From CADCWK01 sp964244115 (GTDB taxonomy: Bacteria; Chloroflexota; Chloroflexia; Thermomicrobiales; UBA6265), in contig CAXTHM010000012.1 of assembly GCA_964244115.1 (NCBI GenBank), positions 3,116-67,115 of the forward strand: a DNA stretch of 64,000 nt, in the 5' to 3' direction. Shown piece after piece: positions 15,591 to 23,733 of this stretch. Numbering within the stretch: the first letter of the stretch is position 1; every line of letters begins with the position of its first letter. The position numbers and the translations under genes were made by a program. Under the pieces are notes generated by a model. The model saw only the letters and a program-made list of their open reading frames with translations. It was not told where the DNA came from and did not search any database.

Positions 15591-15654
15591 CGTGGACTCC
15601 TGGTGAAGCGGATCCGTCACGTCGGTTCAAGGGGGTTCCCGGACCGGACGGGAG

Positions 15655-16602
15655 CTACTCGTTGTCGTAGTAGACGAACCGTTGCGAGACCTTGAACTGG
15701 ATCAGCGTGATCGCGACGATGATGAGGAACAGCATCAGGGCCACGGCCGACGCGTACCCCATCCGGAAGTTCTCGAACCCCTGCCGGTACAGGTACATCA
15801 TGATGAACAGGGCGCTGTTCTCCGGGCCGCCCCGGCTGTCGAAGATGACGTAGCCCTGCGTGAAGACCCCGAGCGAGGCGATCGTGCTGATCGTCAGGTT
15901 GAACAGGATCACGCCCGAGACCATCGGGACGGTCACGCTCCACATGCGTTGCCAGGCGTTGGCGCCGTCGAGCTTGGCGGCCTCGTAGAGGTCCCTCGGC
16001 ACGCTCTGGAGCGCCGCCAGGAAGATCACCATCGCGCCGCCGAGCACCCAGAGTCCGGTCAGGACGATCGTCGGCTTGGTCCAGAACGGATCGACGGTCC
16101 AGAGTGGCGCCGGCAGGTGCAGGGCCCGCAGACCGCGATTCAGCCAGCCGTCGTTGGGGTTCAGGAGCGACAGCCAGACGTACGACGTCGCGACCGCCGG
16201 CGTCATCGCCGGGAGGTACATCAGCGTCCGGAAGCCGCTCTGCCAGCGGGTGACCTGATGCAGCAGCAGCGCGATGCTGAAGGCCAGCACGAGGTGGAGC
16301 GGGACGTAGATCAGCGCGTAGATGAAGGTATTGCGGACGGACTTCCAGAAGATCGGATCGTTGGTGATCAGGTTCTGGTAGTTGGCCGTGCCGACCCACC
16401 GGGGAGACGAGAGCACGTCATAGCTCGTGAAGCTGAAGTAGACCGATGCCCCGATCGGGAACAGGGTGAAGATCAGGAAACCGACGATCCAGGGGCTGAT
16501 CGCGATCCAGCCGGCGCGGCTCTCCTCGCGGGCGGCCCGGCTGAGCGGGGCCCGAGGCGTTCTGGCGGGTCGCGTGGGCCGGCGAATCGGGAACGACGCC
16601 AT
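15655..16602 (-). CDS. Sugar ABC transporter permease, MalF type
   Basis: Partner permease of the CUT1-type importer. A basic N-terminal tail precedes the first helix WIAISPWIVGFLIFTLFPIG; further helices follow to about residue 305. The EAA loop reads EAAKLDGANAWQRMWSVTVP. The C-terminus ends QRFVYYDNE, a common ending for such permeases. GGAGGG precedes the ATG. It lies downstream of the binding-protein gene, separated by a strong hairpin (16653-16676) that probably lowers its expression relative to the binding protein, as usual for importers. Confidence 0.93.
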   Translation of the reverse strand: MASFPIRRPTRPARTPRAPLSRAAREESRAGWIAISPWIVGFLIFTLFPIGASVYFSFTSYDVLSSPRWVGTANYQNLITNDPIFWKSVRNTFIYALIYVPLHLVLAFSIALLLHQVTRWQSGFRTLMYLPAMTPAVATSYVWLSLLNPNDGWLNRGLRALHLPAPLWTVDPFWTKPTIVLTGLWVLGGAMVIFLAALQSVPRDLYEAAKLDGANAWQRMWSVTVPMVSGVILFNLTISTIASLGVFTQGYVIFDSRGGPENSALFIMMYLYRQGFENFRMGYASAVALMLFLIIVAITLIQFKVSQRFVYYDNE

Positions 16603-16652
16603 GGAGAAACCCTCCGTCCGACAGTCGGGCCGGAGCAGCGGGGACGGGAAAG

Positions 16653-16676
16653 CGCGGGCGGTCGGGACCGCCCGCG
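16653..16676 (-). terminator. Intercistronic hairpin inside the sugar ABC operon
   Basis: An 11-bp perfect stem, CGCGGGCGGTC / GACCGCCCGCG, with a two-base loop between the binding-protein gene and the MalF-type gene. It probably acts as an attenuator or mRNA stabiliser that sets the binding protein in excess. Confidence 0.65.
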
Positions 16677-16710
16677 TCCTCCTGTCGACGTGCTCCGGAT
16701 CGGTTCGGTC

Positions 16711-18072
16711 CTAGAAGCCGGAGATCGCGGCCTCGGCCTCGGACTGCGCGGCGTCGAGCGCCTCCTGGACCGGCTTCTCGCCCCGGAGGGCCGGGAGGAC
16801 GCCGGTCTGGAAGATGATCTGGTCGAGTTGCTGGGCGTAGGGCGAGGGCGAGAGCGCCCGGGTCGTGGAAGCGGCGAGGATCTGCGGGAAGAGCTGGACC
16901 GCGTCGTCGAACTGCGGCGCGATCGGCGTGTAGAGCTCGTCGATCTGGCGCTGGTCGACGGCCGGCACGCCGGTCAGCGACGGAAGGTAAGGGGCTCCCG
17001 CGGCATCACGGGCGGCCCGGACCGCCTGGGCGCCGATCATCCAGGTCTCGTCGGAGTGCATGAACTTGATGAACTCCCAGGCCGCGTCGACGTTCTGGCT
17101 GCCCTCGGTGATGCACCACGCGGCGCCACCGGCGACGGCGGAGATACCGGCCGGATCATCGCTGGGCCGGATCGGCATCACCGTGAAGTTCAGGTCCGGC
17201 GTCGTGACCGCGTTGATGTTGCCGAGCCAGTTCTGGTAGGCGGTGATCGCCACCTGCCCGCGGGCGAACTGCTCGTCGTTCTGCCAACTGGAGCGGAACG
17301 CCTCGTAGTTCTGGAACCCACCCTGGGTCTCGTACGACGCCCTGGTCCGCTCGAGCAGGTCGGCGACCTCGGCCGAGTTGAAGTTGGGCTGGAGGCCATC
17401 GTCGCCGCCGAGGAGCTGCGCGCCGTTCGCGAGCGCCCAGGTGTAGAACTGGCCGTCCTGCATCTTGGAGTCGAAGCCCCAGCGGTCGATCGCGTCGCCG
17501 TTCTTCCGGGTGAGCTGCGTCCCGACGGACGTCAACTGGTCCCAGTCGGACGAGCTGAGCTGCGTCGGGTCGGTGATCCCCGCTTCGGCCAGCGCATCGG
17601 TGTTGGCCCACAACGCCACGACGTCCATCCCGCCCGGGATGCCATAGAGCTGGCCACCCGTGGTCACTTCCTGGATCGCGGCCGGGTAGAACCGGCTCAG
17701 GTCGTAGCCGTCGCGCTCGACGAGGTCGCTGATCGACCGGATCACCTGACCACGGCTGACGTAGGAGTTGTAGATCTCCCGACCCAGCCAGAGCATGTCC
17801 GGCAGCGTGTCCGAGACGGCGGCGGTCAGGATGCGCTGGACGTCCGACTCTGGCGAGATCTCGATCGTGACTCCAGGGTAGGCGATCTGGAAGGCCTGGA
17901 GGCGGGCGAAGGCAAGCGGGTTCGTTTCGGTCGCGTTGAAGCCCCATTCGGAGAGCTGCGCGGCCAGGTCCGAGACCGGGGTGCTCTGGGCCGCGCCCTG
18001 CTTGCCGAACTTCAGACTGATGCCCAGTGCCGCGCCGCCCATCCCGGCCCCGAGGAACCCGCGTCGGTTCAT
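16711..18072 (-). CDS. Sugar ABC transporter substrate-binding protein, Tat-exported
   Basis: Extracellular solute-binding protein of about 453 residues, family 1 type. It starts MNRRGFLGAGMGGAALGIS, a twin-arginine signal (RRGFLG), so it is probably exported folded. Typical landmarks follow: a strand at FQIAYPGVTIEI, PDMLWLGREIYNSYVSRG, LYGIPGGMDVVALWANTDAL and the late INDxxWxxWEFIKFM-like AAWEFIKFMHSDETW. The frame is open to 18141, and that start would add 23 residues before the Tat motif; the inner ATG is favoured because the signal then sits at the N-terminus. The substrate is not readable; the nearby sugar-acid enzymes suggest a sugar or uronate oligomer. Confidence 0.92.
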   Translation of the reverse strand: MNRRGFLGAGMGGAALGISLKFGKQGAAQSTPVSDLAAQLSEWGFNATETNPLAFARLQAFQIAYPGVTIEISPESDVQRILTAAVSDTLPDMLWLGREIYNSYVSRGQVIRSISDLVERDGYDLSRFYPAAIQEVTTGGQLYGIPGGMDVVALWANTDALAEAGITDPTQLSSSDWDQLTSVGTQLTRKNGDAIDRWGFDSKMQDGQFYTWALANGAQLLGGDDGLQPNFNSAEVADLLERTRASYETQGGFQNYEAFRSSWQNDEQFARGQVAITAYQNWLGNINAVTTPDLNFTVMPIRPSDDPAGISAVAGGAAWCITEGSQNVDAAWEFIKFMHSDETWMIGAQAVRAARDAAGAPYLPSLTGVPAVDQRQIDELYTPIAPQFDDAVQLFPQILAASTTRALSPSPYAQQLDQIIFQTGVLPALRGEKPVQEALDAAQSEAEAAISGF

Positions 18073-18387
18073 CCGGTAGCCACCCTTGCGGCGATTCCAC
18101 GTTGCTCCGTCACTCACGGTCGTCGCTCCATTCGCCGCCACGACCCGCCCTCGAGGCGCGGTCCCGGCGGTTCATCGTCTGCATCTGGTCATCTCGCCGT
18201 CGGTGTCGCGACCGGCAGTGGTCGCTCACCGACAGGCTCTGTCAAGGCCGTCGCCCGCCTGGCCTGCTCCGGCGAAGACCAGACGACTCGCCTTCCGGGC
18301 GTCCGGAACCCCCAAACGGGACGGTCATCGGTCGTCACCCCTAGCAGAGCCCGGACGGCGCGTGCAGGGTATCACTTAGATGACATG

Positions 18388-18393
18388 AATATA
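18388..18393 (-). promoter_or_regulatory. Possible -10 element for the sugar ABC operon
   Basis: TATATT on the minus strand sits in an unusually AT-rich patch (about 18370-18425), some 315 bp upstream of the binding-protein start. A TTGACA lies further upstream but at a spacing too long to pair with it, so this is a weak call. The rest of the gap 18142-18426 shows no gene. Confidence 0.3.
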
Positions 18394-18426
18394 AGAGGAA
18401 CAGGAGTGAAAAAGTGCGTGGAATTG

Positions 18427-19161
18427 TCAATGCCGGTCGTCGCCGGGCGGCTCGGATCGGCGAGCCGTCACGACCAGCGTCGCTGGTCCGGGCAATGCCT
18501 CATCCAGATCGCCCATCCGTGCGTAGATCTCGCCCAGTCTCCGGGTCAGCACCGGGCGGTCGACGATCGACCGGGTAAGCACGAGTCCGGGCCAGTAGGC
18601 TGCTTCACCGAGCCCGAGACCTCCGCTGACGACGCTGGACACCTCGAGGTCGGGCCTGGTGAACACCGCGTCGAGATCGTCCGGTCCGTAGTGACGGCGC
18701 CAGCCGATCGGGAGGGACTCCGGCGCGATGTCGCCGTGGCCACTCATCTCACGGGTGTACCGGTAGAGATTGAGCGCGTCGACGCCAGCCAGCCTCCCCC
18801 TCCGTGGAAGCCGGACGATCAGCCGGCCGTCGACCCTGAGGACGCGAGCCAGCTCACCCACCGCCTGCCGGTCGTCGTGGGCGAATTCCAGCGTCGCATG
18901 GGCGATGACGAGATCGAACGTCGCGTCCCGGAAGGGCAGCGCCTCGATGTCGGCCCGGACCACGAGGTCAGCCGCTGCCTCGCCGAATCGGCTGGTGTCG
19001 AACCCGTGCGGGACGGCGACCCGGACGACTCGCATCCCGGCGGCGGCGCAGAGGTCGGCGGCCCGGTGGGCCGGGTCGCCGAGGACGAGCGCGCGGCGCC
19101 CCGCCGGCGTGAAGCCCGGATCGCGGAGCGTCCGCCGAAGGACGTCGAGCCAGTGGGTCAT
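18427..19161 (-). CDS. Class I SAM-dependent methyltransferase
   Basis: Protein of 244 residues with a Rossmann-type methyltransferase core: ALVLGDPAHRAADLCAAAGM (motif I position, though without the usual GxGxG), VVRADIEALPFRDATFDLVI (motifs II/III, with the acidic residue and the post-II DLVI strand) and LARVLRVDGRLIVRLPRRG (motif IV/V). This layout is that of UbiE-like small-molecule methyltransferases. Motif I is unusually divergent (LGDPAH where E/DxGxGxG is usual), so catalytic activity is likely but not certain. The substrate is unknown. It is divergent from the unknown gene at 19298. Confidence 0.75.
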   Translation of the reverse strand: MTHWLDVLRRTLRDPGFTPAGRRALVLGDPAHRAADLCAAAGMRVVRVAVPHGFDTSRFGEAAADLVVRADIEALPFRDATFDLVIAHATLEFAHDDRQAVGELARVLRVDGRLIVRLPRRGRLAGVDALNLYRYTREMSGHGDIAPESLPIGWRRHYGPDDLDAVFTRPDLEVSSVVSGGLGLGEAAYWPGLVLTRSIVDRPVLTRRLGEIYARMGDLDEALPGPATLVVTARRSEPPGDDRH

Positions 19162-19297
19162 CAGGTCTCATCCTCGGGGTCGAGTCTCACCGGCCAGGCA
19201 CCGCGCGGGACACGGTACCATGCGTCCGGTACCCGGCCGAGTCAGTCGAGGTCGGTCCGCGGCGATTCCGTGCCATCACCCGAACGAGGAACCCTCG

Positions 19298-20047
19298 ATG
19301 CAACTCGCCTCGCTCCATCCCATCGACCAGCGTGTCGCCGCGGCCTACGTCCGGAGCCTGACGACGCCCGAGCGATCCCTCGGTGTATCCTCGATCGACG
19401 GGACGCTCTGGCTCCAGGGGCGTCTGGAGGCGGCGCGCCGGGGACTGGAGCAGGCGAACGAAGGGCGCGAGTCCGGGGCGAACGTCGTCTCACTGACGCT
19501 GGCCCAGATCCTCGCCGCTGCCGAGCCGTCCTTCGTCCATGAGGGGTTGTCCCTGACCACGCTCGAGGCGGCGATCGACCGCGGCGTCGGGATGCTGCTG
19601 CGGCCCCCGTCCCGCCTGTTCGGCGACCTCGGCCTCTCGACCGCCGCCGCCCGGACGATGCCGATCCGGATCGACGCCTCGGCCGGGATGCTCGGCGGGT
19701 CGTTCATGCCATCCAACCTGGTGCCGCAGTTTCGCGACCTGCTTCGGGAGCGCGATGTCCGCTTCGTCCGGCGCCTGCACGACTCCGGCTTCGACGGCGT
19801 TGGCGTCTACGGGTTCCTGCTCGAACTGGCCACCTACGCCGCCGACCGCCGGATGGGGCTGTTCGAGGCCGTCGATGCCATCGTGCCTGGCGCGCCCCGG
19901 CTCAACCCGCCCGGTGCCCTGATCGTACAGGTCGACCGGAGCCGGATGGACCGGGAGACCGTCGAGCGGCTGACGCAGTCGCTCAAGCCCGCGAAGCGTG
20001 GCTTCATGGACCGGATCACCGGGCGCCGGGCCCCGTCCCTCAACTGA
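19298..20047 (+). CDS. Conserved protein of unknown function
   Basis: Not recognised. The protein of 249 residues starts MQLASLHPIDQRVAAAYVRS. It is alpha-rich, with an Ala/Leu/Arg-rich central part and a late segment ALIVQVDRSRMDRETVERLTQ. There are no membrane helices, signal peptide or catalytic motifs. The ATG at 19298 is preceded by GAACGAGGA at normal spacing. Codon use fits the host. It is separated by 124 bp from the downstream galactonate-dehydratase-like gene on the same strand, so cotranscription is possible but does not explain its role. Confidence 0.7.
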   Translation: MQLASLHPIDQRVAAAYVRSLTTPERSLGVSSIDGTLWLQGRLEAARRGLEQANEGRESGANVVSLTLAQILAAAEPSFVHEGLSLTTLEAAIDRGVGMLLRPPSRLFGDLGLSTAAARTMPIRIDASAGMLGGSFMPSNLVPQFRDLLRERDVRFVRRLHDSGFDGVGVYGFLLELATYAADRRMGLFEAVDAIVPGAPRLNPPGALIVQVDRSRMDRETVERLTQSLKPAKRGFMDRITGRRAPSLN

Positions 20048-20171
20048 GCGAAGATCTTCCGGAGCGGCCTCGGCTGCGATACCCTGCCGTCGGTGTCGAG
20101 GTGGACACCACCGGTGCAGCGAGGGCGGCGCGGCTCACGGACGGTGGGCGGGGCGGCTCGGGACGGACGAC

Positions 20172-21332
20172 GTGAAGATCACCGCGGTCAAGGCGTTCCC
20201 GGTTCAGTCCGGCCATCGCAACATCTTCATCGTCAAGGTCGAGACCGACGAGGGGGTCTGGGGCCTGGGCGAAGGCGGCATCTCCGGCCGTGAGCTGGCG
20301 ATGGAGGGGATGATCCGGCACTTCGAGCGGGAGCTGATCGGCCAGGACCCGCGCCGCATCGAGCACATCTGGCAGTACCTCTACCGGGGTAACTACTTCG
20401 AGGGCGGCAACATCGCCTCGGCCGCGATCTCGGCGATCGACATCGCCCTGCACGACATCAAGGCCCGCTGGTTGAACATCCCGGTCTATGAGTTGCTGGG
20501 CGGCGCTGTCCGCGATCACTGCCCCCTGTTCGCGACCGGCCCGGCGCTCGTCTCGGAGGCCGCGGTCGACGGCGCCCGTGCCCTAGCGGCGGCTGGTTGG
20601 ACCCATCTGCGGTTCGGACCAGGGATGCCGGGCGTGGACTGGCCCGGTGGTCAGGATGCGACGTACGAGCCCATGGAATCGCTCACGCTGGCGGCGCACT
20701 GGATCCGGGAGGTCCGCCGCGCGGTCGGCCCGACGATCCAGCTCTCGATCGACTTCCACCACCGCTTGCAGGTCGCCGAGGCGGCCGTCTTCCTGCAGAT
20801 GGTCGCCGACGTCGGGCTCTACTTCATCGAAGAGCCGATCCGGGCCGAGAGCCCGCGGGCCTACCAGCAGTTGCGGACGATGACGCCCGTGCCGTTCGCG
20901 ATCGGCGAGGAGTTCGCGAGCAAGTGGGCGTTCGCGCCGTTCATCGAGGAGGGCATCCTCAACTTTGCCCGGATCGACGTCTCGAACGTCGGCGGTCTCT
21001 CGGAGGCGCGCAAGATCGCCGGCTGGTGCGAGGCGAAGTACATCGACATCATGCCGCACAACCCGCTCGGCCCGGTGACCACCGCCGCGTCCGTCCATCT
21101 GGGGATCGCGACGAGCAACTTCGCCCAGCTCGAGTTCCAGCACCGGCTCCAGGACACGTACGCGCGAGACCTGTTCCCGAAGCTGATGGAACTCGACGGG
21201 ACGGTCTTCCCGCTGCCGGTCGGTCCCGGGCTCGGCGTCGAGTTCGACGAGGAGGCCGCGAAGGACCACCCGTTCGCGATGTGGAACGCTCCGCACTGGT
21301 ACCGCCGCGACGGCCAGAAGACGAACTGGTGA
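20172..21332 (+). CDS. Enolase-superfamily sugar-acid dehydratase, galactonate-dehydratase-like
   Basis: Mandelate-racemase/muconate-lactonising-type enolase-superfamily enzyme of 386 residues; such enzymes dehydrate aldonic acids to 2-keto-3-deoxy sugars. The capping N-terminal domain begins MKITAVKAFPV (the initiator is GTG). The barrel carries the metal ligands in LSIDFHHRL (Asp, with the acid-base His), YFIEEPIR (Glu) and FAIGEEF (Glu). MPHNPLGP supplies the second catalytic histidine. This Asp/His-Glu-Glu-His set is typical of D-galactonate dehydratases. The gene is convergent with the uxuA/manD/SDR cluster, which points to one sugar-acid catabolic region. Confidence 0.85.
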   Translation: MKITAVKAFPVQSGHRNIFIVKVETDEGVWGLGEGGISGRELAMEGMIRHFERELIGQDPRRIEHIWQYLYRGNYFEGGNIASAAISAIDIALHDIKARWLNIPVYELLGGAVRDHCPLFATGPALVSEAAVDGARALAAAGWTHLRFGPGMPGVDWPGGQDATYEPMESLTLAAHWIREVRRAVGPTIQLSIDFHHRLQVAEAAVFLQMVADVGLYFIEEPIRAESPRAYQQLRTMTPVPFAIGEEFASKWAFAPFIEEGILNFARIDVSNVGGLSEARKIAGWCEAKYIDIMPHNPLGPVTTAASVHLGIATSNFAQLEFQHRLQDTYARDLFPKLMELDGTVFPLPVGPGLGVEFDEEAAKDHPFAMWNAPHWYRRDGQKTNW

Positions 21333-21367
21333 GTCTCTCGCTTCGGTAGCGATCATCGGAGTTTCGT

Positions 21368-21741
21368 GGTGGCGCAGAAGACCTCTTCCCCACCGAGGCG
21401 GTACCCCTCTCCGGCTCGCTCAGGTGCTCAAGCGATTCCGGCTTACAGGTGCCGTCGTCGTAGCGGCGAAGCTTGCGAGCCCGGCCGCCGCAGCGGCCAT
21501 CGCCCCGCAGGGCGATAATGGGGTTCACGACGAGCCCTATCACGGCCGAACGTCCGGTCGCTAAGGAGACCTCTCCCCCAGCCCCTCTCTGGTCACCTAC
21601 TCGCTCACCCGCTGACGCGGCTTCGGCTCGGAGGTGCCCGGAGAGGGGAGCGACATGCGCTCGCGGTCACACACCAAGCTTCAAACCGAATTCCGTGTGA
21701 CGCGGCCTGGGCTCGCAGGTGCCCGGAGAGGGGAGCAACAT
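21368..21741 (+). repeat. Repeat family 1, composite copy interrupted by family 2 (copy C)
   Basis: The left part starts GGTGGCGCAGAAGACCTCTTCC, a degenerate version of the family end. It continues CCCCTCTCCGGCTCGCTCA to GCTTACAGGTGCCG, where a family 2 repeat interrupts. From 21565 another arm (GAGACCTCTCC, ACTCGCTCACCCGCTGACG, GAGGTGCCCGGAGAGGGGAG) is followed by the GGTCACACACCAAGCTTCAA core. A partial duplicate (GCTCGCAGGTGCCCGGAGAG) then runs to 21741. Confidence 0.7.
21455..21524 (-). repeat. Repeat family 2, copy 2
   Basis: On the minus strand: ATTATCGCCCTGCGGGGCGA, TGGCCGCTGCGGCGGCC, GGGCTCGCAAGCTTCGCC and GCTACGACGA. It shares these modules and their order with 39973-40034, where the first 30 or more bases are nearly identical. 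Confidence 0.75.
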
Positions 21742-21821
21742 CCCCGATTTGGGTCAGGCGACCCGTTCGGTGACCGCTGAACACCGGGGTCGTCGGCCAG
21801 AAGGTCAACATAGGCCAATTG

Positions 21822-22694
21822 CTACCGAGACTGCGGGTCTCGCCAGGAGTGCATCGGCTCCCAGCCGATCGCCGCCTTGGCCGCGCTGATGTCGAAGGCC
21901 CCGGTGAAGCCGGGTAGCGGCCGGCGAATCTCGAGCGACGGGATGTGCGTCCGGAGCAGCGCCTCCATCGGCTCGTCGGCCAGGGTGTCGGCCGCCGTGA
22001 TGATCAGGGGCCGGCAGCCGACACCTTCTGCCTCGATGGCCATCCGGTTCGCCCGGGCGGCGTCGCGGACATCGACGTAGGACCAGAGCGTCTTGGCGTT
22101 GTCGGCGTGATCGAGGTCGTACGTCTCGCGCCGGGTCCGGATCTCGGCCGGCGTCCCGACGTAGCTGTAGCGGAGCGAGACGACCTGCATGCCGCTGCGG
22201 CGGTGGAAGACCTCGGCGGTCTTCTCGTTGACCTCCTTCGAGAGCCCATACGAGTCGGCGTTCTCGAACGGGTGCGCCTCGTCGACCGGGGCGTACGCGA
22301 AGAACCGGGGTTCGTCGGACCAGGCCGTGCCGTAGGCCGAGATGCTGCTGGCGAGCACGACCCGGCGGATGCCGAGCGTCTCGGCGGCCTGGAGGACGTT
22401 GAAGGTCCCGACGACGTTGTTGCGGAAGACGGTGGTATCCGGGATCGAGCGCGGCGCCGGGATGGCACCGAGGTGGATCACCGCGTCGGCACCCCGCATC
22501 GCCCAGACCGCCTCGCCGGCATCGACGAGATCGGCCTGCCGGAAGGTCGCCCCGGCGAGCGCCGCGGCGTCCACTTCGGGCAGCGCCCGCGGTGGCCGCT
22601 GATCGGACAGGATGACCTCGTGACCGTGGGCGAGGAGTTCGACGACGGTGAACTGGCCGACGCGACCGGCCCCGCCTGTGACCAGCACGTTCAT
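21822..22694 (-). CDS. NAD-dependent epimerase/dehydratase (extended SDR)
   Basis: Extended short-chain dehydrogenase of 290 residues. MNVLVTGGAGRVGQFTVVELL is the TGxxGxxG NAD-binding motif; VIHLGAIPAP and LASSISAYG follow, and the catalytic YxxxK is YGLSKEVNEK. Family members act on nucleotide sugars or, as uronate dehydrogenase, on glucuronate and galacturonate. The adjacent mannonate dehydratase genes favour a sugar-acid role, but the match to known uronate dehydrogenases is not close. The start overlaps the uxuA stop by 4 bp (ATGA), so the two are translationally coupled; gene order is manD-like, uxuA, SDR. Confidence 0.85.
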   Translation of the reverse strand: MNVLVTGGAGRVGQFTVVELLAHGHEVILSDQRPPRALPEVDAAALAGATFRQADLVDAGEAVWAMRGADAVIHLGAIPAPRSIPDTTVFRNNVVGTFNVLQAAETLGIRRVVLASSISAYGTAWSDEPRFFAYAPVDEAHPFENADSYGLSKEVNEKTAEVFHRRSGMQVVSLRYSYVGTPAEIRTRRETYDLDHADNAKTLWSYVDVRDAARANRMAIEAEGVGCRPLIITAADTLADEPMEALLRTHIPSLEIRRPLPGFTGAFDISAAKAAIGWEPMHSWRDPQSR

Positions 22695-23683
22695 CGGGTG
22701 ACCTCGTAGCGGCGGGCGGTGGCCTGCTGGAGGCCGCGGACGTAACCGATCGCGTAGAGCCGTCCCATCATGTCGTACCCCGGCTCCTTGAGCGCCTCAC
22801 CGGCCATCGTCGGGACGTGATCGGGCCGGACCGGACCCTCGAAGCCGACCTCGTAGTAGGCGTCCATCGCGGCGGCCATGTCGGTCTGGCCGTCGTCGTG
22901 GAAGGTCTCGGCGAAGTCGTCCGGGGTGCCCTGGACGTCGCGGAAGTGGACGAAGCCGATCTTCCCCTGGCCGCCGAAGCGCCGGATCTCGGCTGGGACG
23001 TCGGCACCCATCGTCGCGACCGTGCCCTGGCAGAAGGTGAGCTGGTTGGCCGGGCTCGGAGCCAGGTCGAGGACCCGCTGGAGGGCGTCTGGCGACGTGA
23101 TGATCCGGCTGACGCCCCGGATCGGCGAGATCGGCGGGTCGTCCGGGTGGAGGGCGAGGGTCACACCGGCCTCCTCGGCGACCGGAACGATGGCCTCCAG
23201 GAAGCGGTGCATCCCCTCCCAGAGCTGGGCCTCGGAGATCGGCGTCTCGACGGCGTCCGGCTCCCTCGCCATCACGGCGTGGTCGTAGGCCGTCACCCGG
23301 GCACCGCCGCGGGTCTCCTGGTCGAGCGCCGTCCGGGTCCAGTTGAAGACGGCCATCCAGTTCCAGCAGGCGACCGTGATGCCGGCCTCACCCATGTCGC
23401 GCACGAGTTGCTGGGCCTCCTCGATCTCCCGGTTGGCCTTCGCTCCCGCCCTGGCAATCTTGGTGTCCTCGAGCATCGGGAACGCCGTCTCCAGCACCGT
23501 CAGCTCGATCCCGTGGTCGGCGAACCGTTGCTTCTGCTCGCGCAACGCGGCGAGCGTCGGTTTCGGGCCCGTGTCGTCGCGGTGATAGCCGGGCACCGAC
23601 GAGACGGCGTGTTCGACGCCGAGCTGGTTTGCCATGACCCAGAGCGGTGTGGGGTGAGGCGGCAGGTATTCGGCCAGCAACAT
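22691..23683 (-). CDS. uxuA: Mannonate dehydratase, UxuA type
   Basis: TIM-barrel enzyme of 330 residues that converts D-mannonate to 2-keto-3-deoxygluconate in glucuronate catabolism. Landmarks are VACWNWMAVFNWTRT near residue 100, LALHPDDPPISPIRG (His/Asp ligands of the metal site), NQLTFCQGTVATMG, and GFVHFRDVQGTPDDFAETFHDDGQTD in the C-terminal third, all characteristic of UxuA. The ATG at 23683 is preceded by GGGGAG; the long open frame upstream is not conserved. It lies between the ManD-type gene and the SDR gene. Two unrelated mannonate dehydratases side by side is notable. Confidence 0.93.
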   Translation of the reverse strand: MLLAEYLPPHPTPLWVMANQLGVEHAVSSVPGYHRDDTGPKPTLAALREQKQRFADHGIELTVLETAFPMLEDTKIARAGAKANREIEEAQQLVRDMGEAGITVACWNWMAVFNWTRTALDQETRGGARVTAYDHAVMAREPDAVETPISEAQLWEGMHRFLEAIVPVAEEAGVTLALHPDDPPISPIRGVSRIITSPDALQRVLDLAPSPANQLTFCQGTVATMGADVPAEIRRFGGQGKIGFVHFRDVQGTPDDFAETFHDDGQTDMAAAMDAYYEVGFEGPVRPDHVPTMAGEALKEPGYDMMGRLYAIGYVRGLQQATARRYEVTR

Positions 23684-23733
23684 CGGACGAAGCTCCCCTG
23701 AGATTGGCGTCGGATCAGGGCGGTAACAGCCGA

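Larger units (their letters stand above)
21333..21821. other. Convergent intergenic region with nested repeats
   Basis: A 489-bp gap between the galactonate-dehydratase-like gene and the SDR gene. It is filled by family 1 arms (21368-21454 and 21565-21741) on either side of a family 2 copy (21455-21524). Small reading frames in it are translations of the repeats, for example an IALRGDGRCGG peptide also seen near 39.97 kb. No gene is supported. Confidence 0.7.

Noticed and set aside
15682..19542. Plus-strand frame of 1286 residues across the sugar ABC genes
   Set aside because: It is antisense to three well-supported minus-strand genes and composed of shadow-type repeats of Arg, Asp and Gly. 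Only one coding strand can be real, and the permease and Tat motifs settle it.
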